NCBI GenBank assembly: GCA_900142905.1
Contig: FSRV01000001.1
Location: 186,001 to 250,000, forward strand
Direction of reading: 5' to 3'
Length of the DNA stretch: 64,000 nucleotides
DNA from: Burkholderia sp. GAS332
GTDB lineage: Bacteria; Pseudomonadota; Gammaproteobacteria; Burkholderiales; Burkholderiaceae
The notes under the pieces are model-generated. The model did not search any database. It had not been told where the DNA came from and saw nothing but the letters and a program-made list of their open reading frames with translations. The position numbers and the translations under genes are program-made. This document shows positions 52,136 to 62,227 of this stretch, in pieces; position 1 is the stretch's first letter, and each line of letters opens with the position of its first letter.

Positions 52136-53581
52136 TCACAGCTGAATCTCCACCGTCGAACCATCCTTGACGATGCCGGAGATGATCTGGCCGTTAGCCG
52201 TCTTCACCCGGACCTGCTGGCCCGGCGAGGCGTTGTTCATCGCGCTGCCTTCAGCCGAAATCGCGAAACCCTGACCGGCCGCGACAACCCGCACCGTTTG
52301 CCCGATCGACACCGACGACGCGCTTTTCAGCATGTCGCGACGCAGCGGCATGCCGCCGGCGATGCGCACGAGCGACACCGAGCCGACGGCCTGCGACGGG
52401 TCCGTGACGATCGCCTGCGGCAAACCGGTCAGGTCGCCGTCGCGCGCAACCAGGTCGGCGGCGGTGAACACTTCGCCAGGCGCCATGGCGCGGGCGGCCA
52501 GGTAGTAGGTGGCGCGCAGCGAAATGCGCGCTTGCAGATAGATGGTCCACGGCCGTTCGCCGGCGCAGCGCACGCCGACGGTCAGGCGGCCCCACAGCCG
52601 CGCACCGCTCGGCATGAAGGGTTCGAGCGTCGTGCAGGCCGCAAGGCCGCGCGGGAAGGCGGGCGCCACGGTGATATCGATCTTGCCGGGCAAGCCGGCC
52701 GATTGCTGTTGCAAGAAGGCGAGCGCGGCACTGCGAATCGACTCGGCGTCCTGCTGGCCGGGCAGCGGCACGGGCTGCGCCACCGCCGCGGGTTGCAGAT
52801 TCTGTTGCGCGACGGCCGGCGCCACCTGGCGCGTGGCGGGCGTGCGGGCAATGGTGGCGGGTGGGGTCGGCATCGGCGCGGGTGTCGGGGCCGCGGCCAC
52901 CGTGGTCACGACAGGCTTGCCGTTCGCGCCCAACTGAGGCGGCTCACCGCGCGACGCAAGACTGTCGAAGGTGGCGGCCGATGCGCTCGTCGGTGCGCGG
53001 TTGAGTACGCTTTCGATGCCCTTGCTGGGTGCATTGGCCGCGACCGGCTGCACGCTAATGGCTGACCGTTCGGCGTTCAGCTGCGGCGCGGGAATGGTCA
53101 CGACGCCGTTCGCGTCGGGCTTGAAGTTGGTGCGGATCATTTGCGGTGCGGCCGGCGGTTCGCCCGCGCCCGGAATGACGATCGAGCCGCTTGCATTGGC
53201 GGCGCGCGTGAACTGATCGGCGTCGCGCGCGACCGGCCCCGGCGTCAGCGACTGCGCGGTGGCGGCGGCCAACGTCGCCGCGGATCCCACGCGCCTCGCC
53301 GGCGCTGCCTGCATCTGCGCGGCCAGGTCGTTGAGGGCGGCCGGATTCTTTTCTCCCGGACCCGGAATCACGATCGGCCCGCCGGCGTCCTGAGCCTGCG
53401 CGGCGCATGGCAGTAGCACGGCGCCGGCCGTGACGCACAGCGCTGAAACCAGCGCCAGCCGTTTCGCCAGGCTCGCAGCACGCGCAGCAGTCAGACGCAC
53501 CACGCGGCCCGCGCCCGCGCCCACGCGATGCGCCGCCGCGCGGCTCGCGCGGTGCGTCAGATCGAAGGTGGGCTGGTCCAT
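52136..53581 (-). CDS. flgA: Flagellar P-ring chaperone FlgA with long N-terminal extension
   Basis: A 481-residue FlgA, about twice the usual length. The conserved C-terminal SAF-type part starts about residue 340: MAPGEVFTAADLVARDGDLTGLPQAIV, MPLRRDML, IGQTVRVVAAGQGFAISAEGSAMNNASPGQQVRVK. The start ATG 53581 has GGAG seven bases upstream. A long basic leader precedes the signal hydrophobic stretch (41-60, cleavage about AQA, 63). Residues 65-270 are Ala/Pro-rich and contain two G-x-I-V-I-P-G-x-G-E units (68-77, 132-141). FlgA helps FlgI assemble the P ring in the periplasm. It is divergent from flgB. Confidence 0.9.
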   Translation of the reverse strand: MDQPTFDLTHRASRAAAHRVGAGAGRVVRLTAARAASLAKRLALVSALCVTAGAVLLPCAAQAQDAGGPIVIPGPGEKNPAALNDLAAQMQAAPARRVGSAATLAAATAQSLTPGPVARDADQFTRAANASGSIVIPGAGEPPAAPQMIRTNFKPDANGVVTIPAPQLNAERSAISVQPVAANAPSKGIESVLNRAPTSASAATFDSLASRGEPPQLGANGKPVVTTVAAAPTPAPMPTPPATIARTPATRQVAPAVAQQNLQPAAVAQPVPLPGQQDAESIRSAALAFLQQQSAGLPGKIDITVAPAFPRGLAACTTLEPFMPSGARLWGRLTVGVRCAGERPWTIYLQARISLRATYYLAARAMAPGEVFTAADLVARDGDLTGLPQAIVTDPSQAVGSVSLVRIAGGMPLRRDMLKSASSVSIGQTVRVVAAGQGFAISAEGSAMNNASPGQQVRVKTANGQIISGIVKDGSTVEIQL

Positions 53582-53808
53582 CGTGATTCTCCATCGAATG
53601 CATTGGTACGCCTTGCATTCTAGTGAGCGCCCCCATTGCGCAAACGTTGAATAGAAGCCCCCTTACCCGGTTATTCGTCCGATTGCCACTTGCGTTCGGC
53701 CCATAAGATGCACTTCATGCAAAAAGGTCTTCCCGGCCGACGCAGTCCTCACGCGAGGCACAGCGACGCACAAGCGGGAAGCCTCGAGAACCTTCTCCGG
53801 AGATTTCC

Positions 53809-54303
53809 ATGCTGGACAAACTCGATGCCGAATTCGCCTTTGGCCGCCAGGCGCTCGATGTGCGTGCTTACCGGCAGGAACTGCTGTCGTCGAATATCGC
53901 CAACGCCGATACCCCGGGGTACAAGGCGCGCGACGTCGACTTCGCTTCGTCGCTGGCCGGCGCGCTGAAGAAGGCCGATGGTGGCACGGGCACGGCCGCC
54001 TCGAACAACTCGACGCTCGCCATGACGCAGCCCGCGGGGGTGACGAGCGGCATGTCGATGGTGTCGACCGCGCCGGGCCACATGGCCGGCCGCGCGACGC
54101 TGACGCCGACCGGCGGCACGCCTGACGACTACGGCAATTTGCAATACCGCATTCCGACGCAACCCGCGCTCGACGGCAACACGGTCGACATCGATACGGA
54201 ACGGGTGCAGTTCGCGGACAACACGTTGCACTTCGAATCGGGCATGACGGTGCTGTCTAGCCAGATCAAAACGATGCTCTCGGCGATCACGTCGGGCTCG
54301 TAA
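53809..54303 (+). CDS. flgB: Flagellar basal-body rod protein FlgB
   Basis: A 164-residue proximal rod subunit. [28 protein letters not shown] N-terminal motif (here [17 protein letters not shown]) and the C-terminal [29 protein letters not shown] are typical. The central insertion is Thr/Gly-rich. It is the first gene of the flgBCDEFGHIJ operon. flgC follows after 116 bases. Confidence 0.95.
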   Translation: MLDKLDAEFAFGRQALDVRAYRQELLSSNIANADTPGYKARDVDFASSLAGALKKADGGTGTAASNNSTLAMTQPAGVTSGMSMVSTAPGHMAGRATLTPTGGTPDDYGNLQYRIPTQPALDGNTVDIDTERVQFADNTLHFESGMTVLSSQIKTMLSAITSGS

Positions 54304-54419
54304 ATAACAGGCACCGCAAAGAGATACCGCAGTACGCAGGAACAATCGCTACGGGAATTAACTTGAGGCCGGGTCGAACCGTGCAACTTTGTTGCATGGG
54401 ACCGGAGAGGGAAGGAAAC

Positions 54420-54845
54420 ATGCCATCTTTAATGAACATTTTCGGTGTTGCAGGCTCCGCGATGTCAGCGCAGTCGCAGCGGCTCAACGTGACGGCGTCG
54501 AATCTCGCCAACGCGGACAGCACGACCGGTCCGGACGGCCAGCCGTACAAGGCCAAGCAGGTCGTGTTCGCGGTCAGCCCGATCGGCGGCTCGCGCACGG
54601 CCTCCGGCCAGCAGATCGGCGGCGTGCAGGTCACCGGCGTGGTCGACGACCCGACGCCGATGAAGACCGCGTACGACCCCGGCAATCCGGCCGCCAATTC
54701 TGACGGTTACGTCACGCTGCCCAACGTCGACCCGGTACAGGAGATGGTCAACATGATCTCGGCCTCGCGCTCGTACCAGGCCAACGTCGAGACCCTGAAC
54801 ACGGCCAAGACACTGATGCTGAAAACGCTCACGATCGGAACCTGA
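54420..54845 (+). CDS. flgC: Flagellar basal-body rod protein FlgC
   Basis: A 141-residue rod subunit: [26 protein letters not shown] at the N-terminus and [31 protein letters not shown] at the C-terminus. ATG 54420 is preceded by AAGGA at normal distance; in-frame sequence back to 54363 is not conserved. flgD starts ten bases after the stop. Confidence 0.96.
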   Translation: MPSLMNIFGVAGSAMSAQSQRLNVTASNLANADSTTGPDGQPYKAKQVVFAVSPIGGSRTASGQQIGGVQVTGVVDDPTPMKTAYDPGNPAANSDGYVTLPNVDPVQEMVNMISASRSYQANVETLNTAKTLMLKTLTIGT

Positions 54846-54855
54846 GGAGACCTCC

Positions 54856-55593
54856 TTGACCACTACTATTGGCAACAACGGCCCGACCGTGTCGCAAACG
54901 CTGCTCGATACGATGAACGGCACGAACAGTGCGAGCAGCAGCACCAAGAGCGCGAGCAGCGCCACCAGCTCGACCGGCAGCACCACGGGCACCTCGGCGA
55001 CCGATCTGCAGAACACCTTCTTGCAACTGCTCGTCGCGCAGTTGAAGAACCAGGATCCGACCAATCCGATGGACAGCTCGCAGATGACTTCGCAGCTGGC
55101 GCAGATCAACACGGTGTCGGGCATCAGCCAACTGAACACGACGCTCACCTCGCTCGCCACCCAAATGTCGGCGGGCCAGCAGTCGCAAGCCGCGCTGTTG
55201 ATCGGCTCGACCGTGCTCGCGCCGGGCAGCTCGGTGACGGTCGCGAGCGGCAAGGCCAGCTCGTTCGGCGTGCAGCTCGCCAACTCGGTGGGCGATCTGC
55301 AGGTGGTCGTGAAGAACTCGGCGGGCACGATCGTCAACACGATCGACCTCGGCAAGCAGTCGGCCGGCACGATTCCGGTGGGCTGGACGCCGACCGACAC
55401 GGCCGGCAACACGCTGCCCGACGGCACCTACACGATCAGCGCGGTCGGCACGATCAACGGCCAGCAGGCAACCGCCACGACACTCGCGGGCGCGACGGTG
55501 CAGAGCGTCGTCATGCAGAGCACCGGTACGCCGGGCCTCGTGCTGTCGAACGGCACGACCGTGGGCCTGAGCAGCGTCGCCGCCATCCTCTGA
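54856..55593 (+). CDS. flgD: Flagellar hook-capping protein FlgD
   Basis: A 245-residue hook scaffold protein. The N-terminal export and cap region reads FLQLLVAQLKNQDPTNPMDSSQMTSQLAQI; the C-terminus holds the FlgD Ig-like/Tudor domains (GWTPTDTAGNTLPDGTYTISA). The first 50 residues are Ser/Thr-rich. TTG 54856 is the start, with GAGGAG seven bases upstream. FlgD caps the growing hook and is replaced by FlgK. Confidence 0.95.
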   Translation: MTTTIGNNGPTVSQTLLDTMNGTNSASSSTKSASSATSSTGSTTGTSATDLQNTFLQLLVAQLKNQDPTNPMDSSQMTSQLAQINTVSGISQLNTTLTSLATQMSAGQQSQAALLIGSTVLAPGSSVTVASGKASSFGVQLANSVGDLQVVVKNSAGTIVNTIDLGKQSAGTIPVGWTPTDTAGNTLPDGTYTISAVGTINGQQATATTLAGATVQSVVMQSTGTPGLVLSNGTTVGLSSVAAIL

Positions 55594-55636
55594 TTCAGAT
55601 TCAGTTAGTTACGACTTTCCAGATACGGAGACCGTC

Positions 55637-57181
55637 ATGGGTTACCAACAAGGTTTGAGTGGTTTGTCCGCAGCGTCGCAGGATCTCGACGTGATCGGCA
55701 ACAACATCGCCAACGCGAATACGACCGGCTTCAAGAGCGGCGCCGCGCAGTTCGCGGACATGTACGCCAATTCCGTGGCGACCGCGGTGAACAACCAGAT
55801 CGGCATCGGCACGCAGCTCTCCGAAGTGCAGCAGCAGTTCTCGCAGGGCACGATCACCAGCACCAACCAGGCGCTCGACGTCGCGATCAACGGCAACGGC
55901 TTCTTCCAGCTGTCGAACAACGGCTCGCTGGTGTACTCGCGCAACGGTGTGTTCCAGCTCGACAAGAACGGCAACATCACCAACGCGCAAGGCCTGCAAC
56001 TGATGGGCTACGCGGCGAACAGCTCGGGTGTCATCAACACCGCGCAAACCGTGCCGCTCAGCGTGCCGACCGCGAACATCGCGCCGCAAGCCACCACCAA
56101 GATCGTCGCCGGCCTGAACCTGAACGCGCAGGACCCGCTGATGCTCGGCACGCCGGCCGTGACGCCGACCCTCGGCGCGGGCAGCTCGCTCACCACCACA
56201 GGCGCCACGATCACGAACACGGCGTCGGGCACGAACAACGACAGCTACTCGGTCGCGTTCAACACCACGACCACCCCGCCCACTTACACGGTGACGGACT
56301 CCACGCTCAACACGACCACCGCTGCCGCGACCTACACGGCCGGTACGGCGATCCAGCTCGGCAACGGTCAGACCATCACGTTCAACGGCACGCCGGCTAA
56401 CGGCGACACGGTCGCGATCGCGCCGACCCCAATCGCGTTCAACCAGACCAGCAATTCGACGTACAACTACTCGACCAGCACGACGGTCTACGATTCGCTC
56501 GGCGGCTCGCAGACGGTCAACATGTACTTTGCCAAGACCTCGGCCGGTACGTGGAACGTGTACGCAGGTACGTCCACCGGCACGGCGAACCTGGTCGGCC
56601 AGGCGAACTTCAATTCGTCGGGCACGCTGCTCGGCACGACTCAGGTCGTGACGCCGGTGCAGAGTCCGCCGACGTTCACCGCCACCACCACGCCATTCGC
56701 GTACAACTTCTCGATCCCGACCACCGACGGGTCGTCGACGCCGCAGAACCTCACGCTGAACATCGCCGGCACGACGCAGTACGGCGGCAAGGACGGCGTG
56801 AACTCGCTGCAACCTGACGGCTACGCAGCCGGCACGCTGACGAGCTTCACGATCGGCGCCGACGGCACGCTGACCGGCAACTACTCGAACCAGCAAACCG
56901 CGGCGCTCGGCCAGATCGTGCTCGCGAACTTCTCGAACCAGAACGGTCTGGTGGACCTCGGCAACAACGAGTATCAGCAGACCTCCCAATCGGGCGTCGC
57001 GCAGATTTCGTCGCCCGGTTCGACCAACCACGGCGTGCTGCAAGGCGGCGCACTGGAAAACTCGAACGTCGACCTGACGAGCGAACTGGTGAACCTGATC
57101 ACCGCGCAACGCAACTATCAAGCGAACGCGCAGACGATCAAGACCCAGCAGACCGTCGACCAGACCCTGATCAACCTGTAA
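55637..57181 (+). CDS. flgE: Flagellar hook protein FlgE
   Basis: A 514-residue hook subunit, longer than the enterobacterial 402 because of an expanded Thr-rich middle (about residues 150-370). The N-terminus, SGLSAASQDLDVIGNNIANANTTGFKSG, and the C-terminus, ENSNVDLTSELVNLITAQRNYQANAQTIKTQQ, are the conserved axial helices. It lies 43 bases after flgD and 19 before flgF. Confidence 0.96.
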   Translation: MGYQQGLSGLSAASQDLDVIGNNIANANTTGFKSGAAQFADMYANSVATAVNNQIGIGTQLSEVQQQFSQGTITSTNQALDVAINGNGFFQLSNNGSLVYSRNGVFQLDKNGNITNAQGLQLMGYAANSSGVINTAQTVPLSVPTANIAPQATTKIVAGLNLNAQDPLMLGTPAVTPTLGAGSSLTTTGATITNTASGTNNDSYSVAFNTTTTPPTYTVTDSTLNTTTAAATYTAGTAIQLGNGQTITFNGTPANGDTVAIAPTPIAFNQTSNSTYNYSTSTTVYDSLGGSQTVNMYFAKTSAGTWNVYAGTSTGTANLVGQANFNSSGTLLGTTQVVTPVQSPPTFTATTTPFAYNFSIPTTDGSSTPQNLTLNIAGTTQYGGKDGVNSLQPDGYAAGTLTSFTIGADGTLTGNYSNQQTAALGQIVLANFSNQNGLVDLGNNEYQQTSQSGVAQISSPGSTNHGVLQGGALENSNVDLTSELVNLITAQRNYQANAQTIKTQQTVDQTLINL

Positions 57182-57200
57182 GCGACCGGGACTTCCCATC

Positions 57201-57959
57201 ATGGATCGGCTGATCTACACCGCGATGTCGGGCAGCACACAAGCGCTCGAGCAGCAGGCTATCGTTGCCAACAACCTGGCGAACGCCTCGACCACCGGCT
57301 TTCGCGCGCAGCTTGCGACGTTCCGCGCCGTGCCGATGGCGTTCGGCGACGGCAGTTCGATCAACGACAACACCACGCGTACCTTCGTGCTGTCGTCGAC
57401 GCCGGGCGCCGACTATACGCCGGGGCCGATCCAGCAGACGGGCAATCCGCTCGACGTGGCGATTCAGGGGCCGGGCTGGCTGGCGGTGCAAACCGCCGAC
57501 GGCAACGAGGCTTATACGCGTGCCGGCAATCTGCATATCGACGAGAACGGTCAACTGGTGAACGCCATGAACCAGACGGTGCTCGGCAACGGCGGCCCGG
57601 TATCGGTGCCGCCGGGTGCGGAAATCACCATCGGCAAGGACGGCACGGTGTCCGCGCTGACGCCGGGCGATCCGCCGACCGCAGTGGTGACCGTCGATCA
57701 GCTGAAGCTGGTCAATCCGGATCCGCAGACCATGACGCGTGGCGACGACGGCCTCTTTCGCACCGCCGACGGCAACCCCGCCGATGCCGATCCGGCTGTC
57801 ACGCTGGCGCCGGCTTCGCTCGAAGGCAGCAACGTGAATCCGGTGAGCGCGATGGTCTCGATGATCACCAACGCGCGCCAGTTCCAGATGCAGACCCAGT
57901 TGCTGCAAAACGCGGATAAGAACGACCAGTCCGCCAACCAGCTGCTCAGCTTTAGTTAA
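57201..57959 (+). CDS. flgF: Flagellar basal-body rod protein FlgF
   Basis: A 252-residue proximal rod subunit. [38 protein letters not shown] and [27 protein letters not shown] mark the two ends. It is in the expected place between flgE and flgG. Confidence 0.96.
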   Translation: MDRLIYTAMSGSTQALEQQAIVANNLANASTTGFRAQLATFRAVPMAFGDGSSINDNTTRTFVLSSTPGADYTPGPIQQTGNPLDVAIQGPGWLAVQTADGNEAYTRAGNLHIDENGQLVNAMNQTVLGNGGPVSVPPGAEITIGKDGTVSALTPGDPPTAVVTVDQLKLVNPDPQTMTRGDDGLFRTADGNPADADPAVTLAPASLEGSNVNPVSAMVSMITNARQFQMQTQLLQNADKNDQSANQLLSFS

Positions 57960-58018
57960 CGGGTTGCGACCGGACTAAGCGCTGTAGCGCTAACTTCGGT
58001 CGACATAGGAGAAGAAGA

Positions 58019-58807
58019 ATGAATCGCTCACTCTACATCGCCGCTACCGGCATGAATGCGCAACAGGCGCAGATGGACGTGATTTCGAACAACCTCGCGA
58101 ACGTCAGCACCAATGGTTTCAAGGGCTCGCGCGCGGTGTTCGAGGACCTGCTGTACCAGACCATCCGCCAGCCGGGTGCGAACTCGACGCAGCAAACCGA
58201 ACTGCCGTCCGGCATCCAGCTCGGCACCGGCGTACAACAGGTCGCCACCGAGCGTCTGTACACGCAGGGCAACCTGCAGCAGACCGGCAACTCGAAAGAC
58301 CTCGCCATCAACGGCCAGGGCTTTTTCCAGGTGCAGATGCCCGACGGCACGACTGCCTACACCCGCGACGGCTCGTTCCAGACCAACGCGCAAGGGCAGC
58401 TCGTCACCTCGAGCGGCTATCAGGTCATCCCGGCCATCACGGTTCCGAACAACGCAACCTCGATCACGATTGGCAGCGACGGCGTGGTGTCGATCACCGT
58501 CGCCGGCTCGACCAACAGCCAGCAACTCGGCTCGATGCAGCTCGCGACCTTCATCAACCCGGCCGGTCTGGATGCGAAGGGTGAAAACCTGTTCGCGGAA
58601 ACCGCTTCGTCGGGCGCGCCGAACATCGCGCAACCGGGCCTGAACGGCGCCGGCACGCTGAATCAGGGTTACGTGGAAGCATCGAACGTGAACGTGGTGC
58701 AGGAACTGGTGAACATGATCCAGACGCAGCGCGCTTACGAAATCAACAGCAAGGCCGTGACGACCTCCGACCAGATGCTGCAGACCCTCAGTCAGATGCA
58801 GGTTTAA
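58019..58807 (+). CDS. flgG: Flagellar distal rod protein FlgG
   Basis: A 262-residue distal rod subunit: [47 protein letters not shown], where the FEDLLYQ stretch distinguishes FlgG from FlgE, and [29 protein letters not shown] at the end. AGGAGAAGA lies immediately upstream of ATG 58019. Confidence 0.97.
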   Translation: MNRSLYIAATGMNAQQAQMDVISNNLANVSTNGFKGSRAVFEDLLYQTIRQPGANSTQQTELPSGIQLGTGVQQVATERLYTQGNLQQTGNSKDLAINGQGFFQVQMPDGTTAYTRDGSFQTNAQGQLVTSSGYQVIPAITVPNNATSITIGSDGVVSITVAGSTNSQQLGSMQLATFINPAGLDAKGENLFAETASSGAPNIAQPGLNGAGTLNQGYVEASNVNVVQELVNMIQTQRAYEINSKAVTTSDQMLQTLSQMQV

Positions 58808-58855
58808 GGCTTAAGGGACTGGGAATTAAGAACGCCCCCGCGCCTGTCGCTTTGC

Positions 58856-58882
58856 GCCAGGCCCCCCGAGGGGGGGCCTGGC
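58856..58882. other. Very stable stem-loop between flgG and flgH
   Basis: GCCAGGCCCCCC and GGGGGGCCTGGC form a perfect 12-bp stem with a GAG loop, 49 bases after flgG. No T-run follows, so it is more likely an attenuator, processing site or mRNA stabiliser than a full terminator. Confidence 0.7.
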
Positions 58883-58925
58883 AACTTGGGGCGGCCCGGT
58901 GTTTTCTCGAAAGGCAGTAATCAAG

Positions 58926-59624
58926 ATGTCGCACTTCACTCGTAATCCGGTTCATTCGCGCACCGCTCAGGCGCTCGTGCAGCTCACGCTGCTCGCGGCG
59001 ATGGGCGGGTGCGGCCTCGTGCCGAAGCAGCCGATCACCCAGCAACCGATGACGGCCGTGCCGCCGATGCCGCCGCAGGTGCAAACGCCGGGCTCGATTT
59101 ACAACCCGGGTTACGCGGGTCGGCCGCTGTTCGAAGACCAGCGGCCGCGCAATGTCGGCGACATTCTGACCATCGTGATTCAGGAAAACGTCAACGCGAC
59201 GAAATCGTCGGGCGCTAACGCGAACCGCACAGGCTCCACCAATTTCAGCGTGCCGACGGCGGGCTTCCTGGGCGGACTGTTCGGCAAAACCAACCTGAGC
59301 GCGAACGGCGCGAACGTGTTCAACGGCACGGGCGGTGCGAACGCGTCGAACACCTTCAACGGCACGATCACCGTGACGGTGACGGGCGTGCTGCCGAACG
59401 GCAACCTGACGGTGAGCGGCGAAAAGCAGATGCTGATCAACCAGGGTAACGAATTCGTGCGTTTCTCCGGCGTCGTGAATCCGAACACGATTTCCAGTCT
59501 GAATGCCGTGTACTCGACCCAGGTGGCCGACGCGAAGATCGAATATTCCGCGAAGGGCTATCTCGACGAGGCTGAGAACATGGGCTGGCTGCAGCGCTTC
59601 TTCCTCAACGTGTCGCCGTGGTGA
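58926..59624 (+). CDS. flgH: Flagellar L-ring lipoprotein FlgH
   Basis: A 232-residue L-ring subunit in the outer membrane. The lipobox ends M-G-G-C ([12 protein letters not shown]), and the family core reads [28 protein letters not shown] with [22 protein letters not shown] at the end. The start is taken as ATG 58926, where the short basic signal begins; a GTG at 58899 is possible. The stop at 59624 is two bases before the flgI ATG. Confidence 0.94.
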   Translation: MSHFTRNPVHSRTAQALVQLTLLAAMGGCGLVPKQPITQQPMTAVPPMPPQVQTPGSIYNPGYAGRPLFEDQRPRNVGDILTIVIQENVNATKSSGANANRTGSTNFSVPTAGFLGGLFGKTNLSANGANVFNGTGGANASNTFNGTITVTVTGVLPNGNLTVSGEKQMLINQGNEFVRFSGVVNPNTISSLNAVYSTQVADAKIEYSAKGYLDEAENMGWLQRFFLNVSPW

Positions 59625-59626
59625 TC

Positions 59627-60814
59627 ATGCGTACCGTCTTCTCCCGTCCCGGCCGCTTCACGCGACTCGTCCGCCTCGGCCGCGTCCTCGCCATCGTCGT
59701 GCTGGCTTGCGCGGCGCTGCCGGCGGTTACACCCGCCCATGCCGAGCGTCTGAAGGATCTCGTGCAGATCCAGGGCGTGCGCGACAACCCGCTGATCGGC
59801 TACGGCCTCGTCGTCGGTCTCGACGGCACGGGCGACCAGACCACGCAAACGCCGTTCACCACGCAGACGCTCGCCAACATGCTGGCGAACCTCGGCATTT
59901 CGATCAACAACCAGGCGGCGGGCTCGAGCAACTCGCAGTCGTCGCTGTCGAATATCCAGTTGAAGAACGTCGCCGCGGTGATGGTGACGGCGGTGTTGCC
60001 ACCGTTCGCGCGTCCCGGCGAAGCGATCGACGTGACGGTGTCGTCGCTCGGCAATTCGAAGAGCCTGCGCGGCGGCACACTGCTGCTCACGCCGCTGAAG
60101 GGCGCGGACGGCCAGGTGTATGCGCTTGGCCAGGGCAACGTGGCGGTCGGCGGCGCTGGCGCAAGCGCGAACGGCAGCAAGGTGCAGGTGAACACGCTCA
60201 ATGCCGGCCGTGTCGCCGGCGGCGCGATCGTCGAACGCGCGGTGCCGACCTCGGTGTCGCAAGCGGGCACGATGCAGCTCGACCTGAACGACATGGATTA
60301 CGACACCACGCAGCGCGTGGTGTCAGCAGTGAACAACGCGTTCGGCAGCGGTACGGCCATGGCGCTCGACGGCCGCACGATTCAACTGCGCGCGCCGACC
60401 GATCCGGAGCAGCAGGTCGCCTTCATGGCGCAATTGCAGAACCTTGACGTCAAGCCGGCGCAAGCCGCCGCGAAGGTGATCCTGAATGCGCGCACCGGCT
60501 CGATCGTGATGAACCAGATGGTCACGCTGCAAAGCTGCGCGGTGGCGCATGGCAATCTGTCGGTGGTGATCAATACGCAGCCGGTTGTGAGTCAGCCGGG
60601 TGCGTTCTCGAATGGCCAGACGGTGGTGGAGAAACAGTCGCAGATTCAGATGAAGCAGGACAACGGCGCACTGAAGATGGTGACCGCCGGCGCCAATCTT
60701 GCCGAAGTGGTGAAGGCGCTCAACGCACTCGGTGCGACGCCCGCGGATCTGATGTCGATCCTGCAGGCCATGAAAGCGGCGGGCGCTCTGCGCGCCGACC
60801 TGGAAATCATCTAA
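59627..60814 (+). CDS. flgI: Flagellar P-ring protein FlgI
   Basis: A 395-residue periplasmic P-ring subunit with a signal peptide cleaved about AHA-ER. Family stretches are [68 protein letters not shown], and [27 protein letters not shown] 59627 is chosen; GTGs at 59618 and 59621 overlap the flgH stop and are possible. Its assembly needs FlgA (52136-53581). Confidence 0.96.
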   Translation: MRTVFSRPGRFTRLVRLGRVLAIVVLACAALPAVTPAHAERLKDLVQIQGVRDNPLIGYGLVVGLDGTGDQTTQTPFTTQTLANMLANLGISINNQAAGSSNSQSSLSNIQLKNVAAVMVTAVLPPFARPGEAIDVTVSSLGNSKSLRGGTLLLTPLKGADGQVYALGQGNVAVGGAGASANGSKVQVNTLNAGRVAGGAIVERAVPTSVSQAGTMQLDLNDMDYDTTQRVVSAVNNAFGSGTAMALDGRTIQLRAPTDPEQQVAFMAQLQNLDVKPAQAAAKVILNARTGSIVMNQMVTLQSCAVAHGNLSVVINTQPVVSQPGAFSNGQTVVEKQSQIQMKQDNGALKMVTAGANLAEVVKALNALGATPADLMSILQAMKAAGALRADLEII

Positions 60815-60826
60815 GGAAGACACAGG

Positions 60827-61816
60827 ATGAATTCGGATACGACCAATTCCGCCAACGCGGCAAACGACCTGACCCAGCGCTTCGCGCTCGACGTCCAGGG
60901 TTTCGCCAAGCTGAGCGCGCAAGCCAAGGCTTCGCCGCAAGCGGGTATGAAGATGGCCGCTCAGCAGTTCGACGCGGTGTTCACGCAGATGATGTTGAAG
61001 AGCATGCGCGATGCGACGCCACAGGATGGTCCGTTCGATTCGCACGACAGCGCGACCTTCACGTCGATGATGGATCAGCAGTTGTCGCAACAGCTGTCGC
61101 AGAAGGGCATTGGCGTGGCTGACGCGATGCTCAAGCAGATGATGCGCAATCAGGGCATGCAGGTGGGCGGCGCGAATGGTGCAGGCGGCGGCCTCGCCGG
61201 TGCGTTGGGTGGCGGCAGCGGCGGCGACGAAGGCCAGAGCGCGGCGCTGAACGCGCTTGCGCGGGCCTACGGCAATGCGCAGGCCAACGGCCAGCTGGCG
61301 ATGGGCAAGGGCTATTCGGCCAACAGCGCGCTGACTCCGCCGCTAAAAGGCGACGGCAGCTCGCCGAAGGTCGATGCCTTCGTCGACAAATTGGCCGAGC
61401 CGGCGCAAGCCGCCAGCGCGGCAACCGGCATACCGGCGCGCTTCATCATCGGCCAGGCCGCGCTCGAATCGGGCTGGGGCAAGAGCGAGATCAAGAAGTC
61501 GGACGGTTCGACCAGCCACAACGTGTTCGGCATCAAGGCGACCAAGGACTGGACCGGCAAGACCGTCTCGACGGTCACGACCGAATATGTGAACGGCAAG
61601 CCGCAGCGCACCGTCGAGAAATTCCGTGCGTACGACTCGTACCAGGAAGCGATGACCGACTACGCAAGCCTGCTCAAGGGCAACCCGCGTTATGCGCAGG
61701 TGATCAATTCCGCGCATGACGTGAATGGCTTTGCCAACGGCATGCAGCGCGCGGGTTACGCAACCGATCCGCATTACGCGAAGAAACTGATGTCCATCAT
61801 GCAGAAAATGGGCTGA
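60827..61816 (+). CDS. flgJ: Flagellar rod-cap muramidase FlgJ
   Basis: A 329-residue two-domain protein. The N-terminal rod-cap domain (AAQQFDAVFTQMMLKSMRDATPQDG, LSQQLSQKGIGVADAMLKQM) scaffolds the rod. The C-terminal glucosaminidase (FIIGQAALESGWGKSEI with the catalytic Glu, then NVFGIKATKDWTGK and YDSYQEAMTDYASLLKGNPRY) opens the peptidoglycan. A Gly/Ala linker lies between them. It starts 12 bases after flgI and ends the operon. Confidence 0.96.
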   Translation: MNSDTTNSANAANDLTQRFALDVQGFAKLSAQAKASPQAGMKMAAQQFDAVFTQMMLKSMRDATPQDGPFDSHDSATFTSMMDQQLSQQLSQKGIGVADAMLKQMMRNQGMQVGGANGAGGGLAGALGGGSGGDEGQSAALNALARAYGNAQANGQLAMGKGYSANSALTPPLKGDGSSPKVDAFVDKLAEPAQAASAATGIPARFIIGQAALESGWGKSEIKKSDGSTSHNVFGIKATKDWTGKTVSTVTTEYVNGKPQRTVEKFRAYDSYQEAMTDYASLLKGNPRYAQVINSAHDVNGFANGMQRAGYATDPHYAKKLMSIMQKMG

Positions 61817-62227
61817 ACTGCCGTTAATGCAGGTATGCGGTCGTAGCCGACCGTGCGGTTGATCAGTTCATGCAGGTTGATTTTCTCGAATAAAGCCATG
61901 CACGCGACGGGGCCAGGTGCATAACAAGACGGATGAGGCCGGCCGCCTACGGGCGGCCGGTCGAACCGCGTGACCGGCTGATCGCCGCCCAGTATTCGAA
62001 GCCCACGGATTTCACCCGCGGACTATCGGTTTTAACGTTTGCGGCAAATATTTCATAACCGCCCCCTAAATTTTGGCTGGGCGCTGCCGCTAATCAGTTA
62101 GACCCGATACCGGAAAGCGTTGTAATGTCCGGTTGAATGCGCGTGCTGCGGCTTCGATGAAGACCGCGCGAAAGCCCCGGCAGGAGCCTTGGCACGCGCC
62201 CGCAAGAACGAGCATACCGGCAAGCCC
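61817..62227 (+). other. 411-base gap between flgJ and ycgR
   Basis: No gene is visible. It contains a GC-rich stem-loop (CCGGCCGCC/GGCGGCCGG at about 61940-61961) that may end the flgJ transcript, and the sigma-28 promoter of ycgR at 62067-62093. Confidence 0.55.
62067..62093 (+). promoter_or_regulatory. Sigma-28 (FliA) promoter of ycgR
   Basis: TAAATTTT, 11 bases, GCCGCTAA: one mismatch to consensus in each box. It ends 135 bases before the ycgR start used here. Confidence 0.8.

Noticed and set aside
53656..53808. Sigma-54 or sigma-28 promoter upstream of flgB
   Set aside because: Neither a TGGCAC-N5-TTGC element nor a GCCGnnAA box at correct spacing was found; an FlhDC-dependent sigma-70 promoter is expected but was not pinned down.
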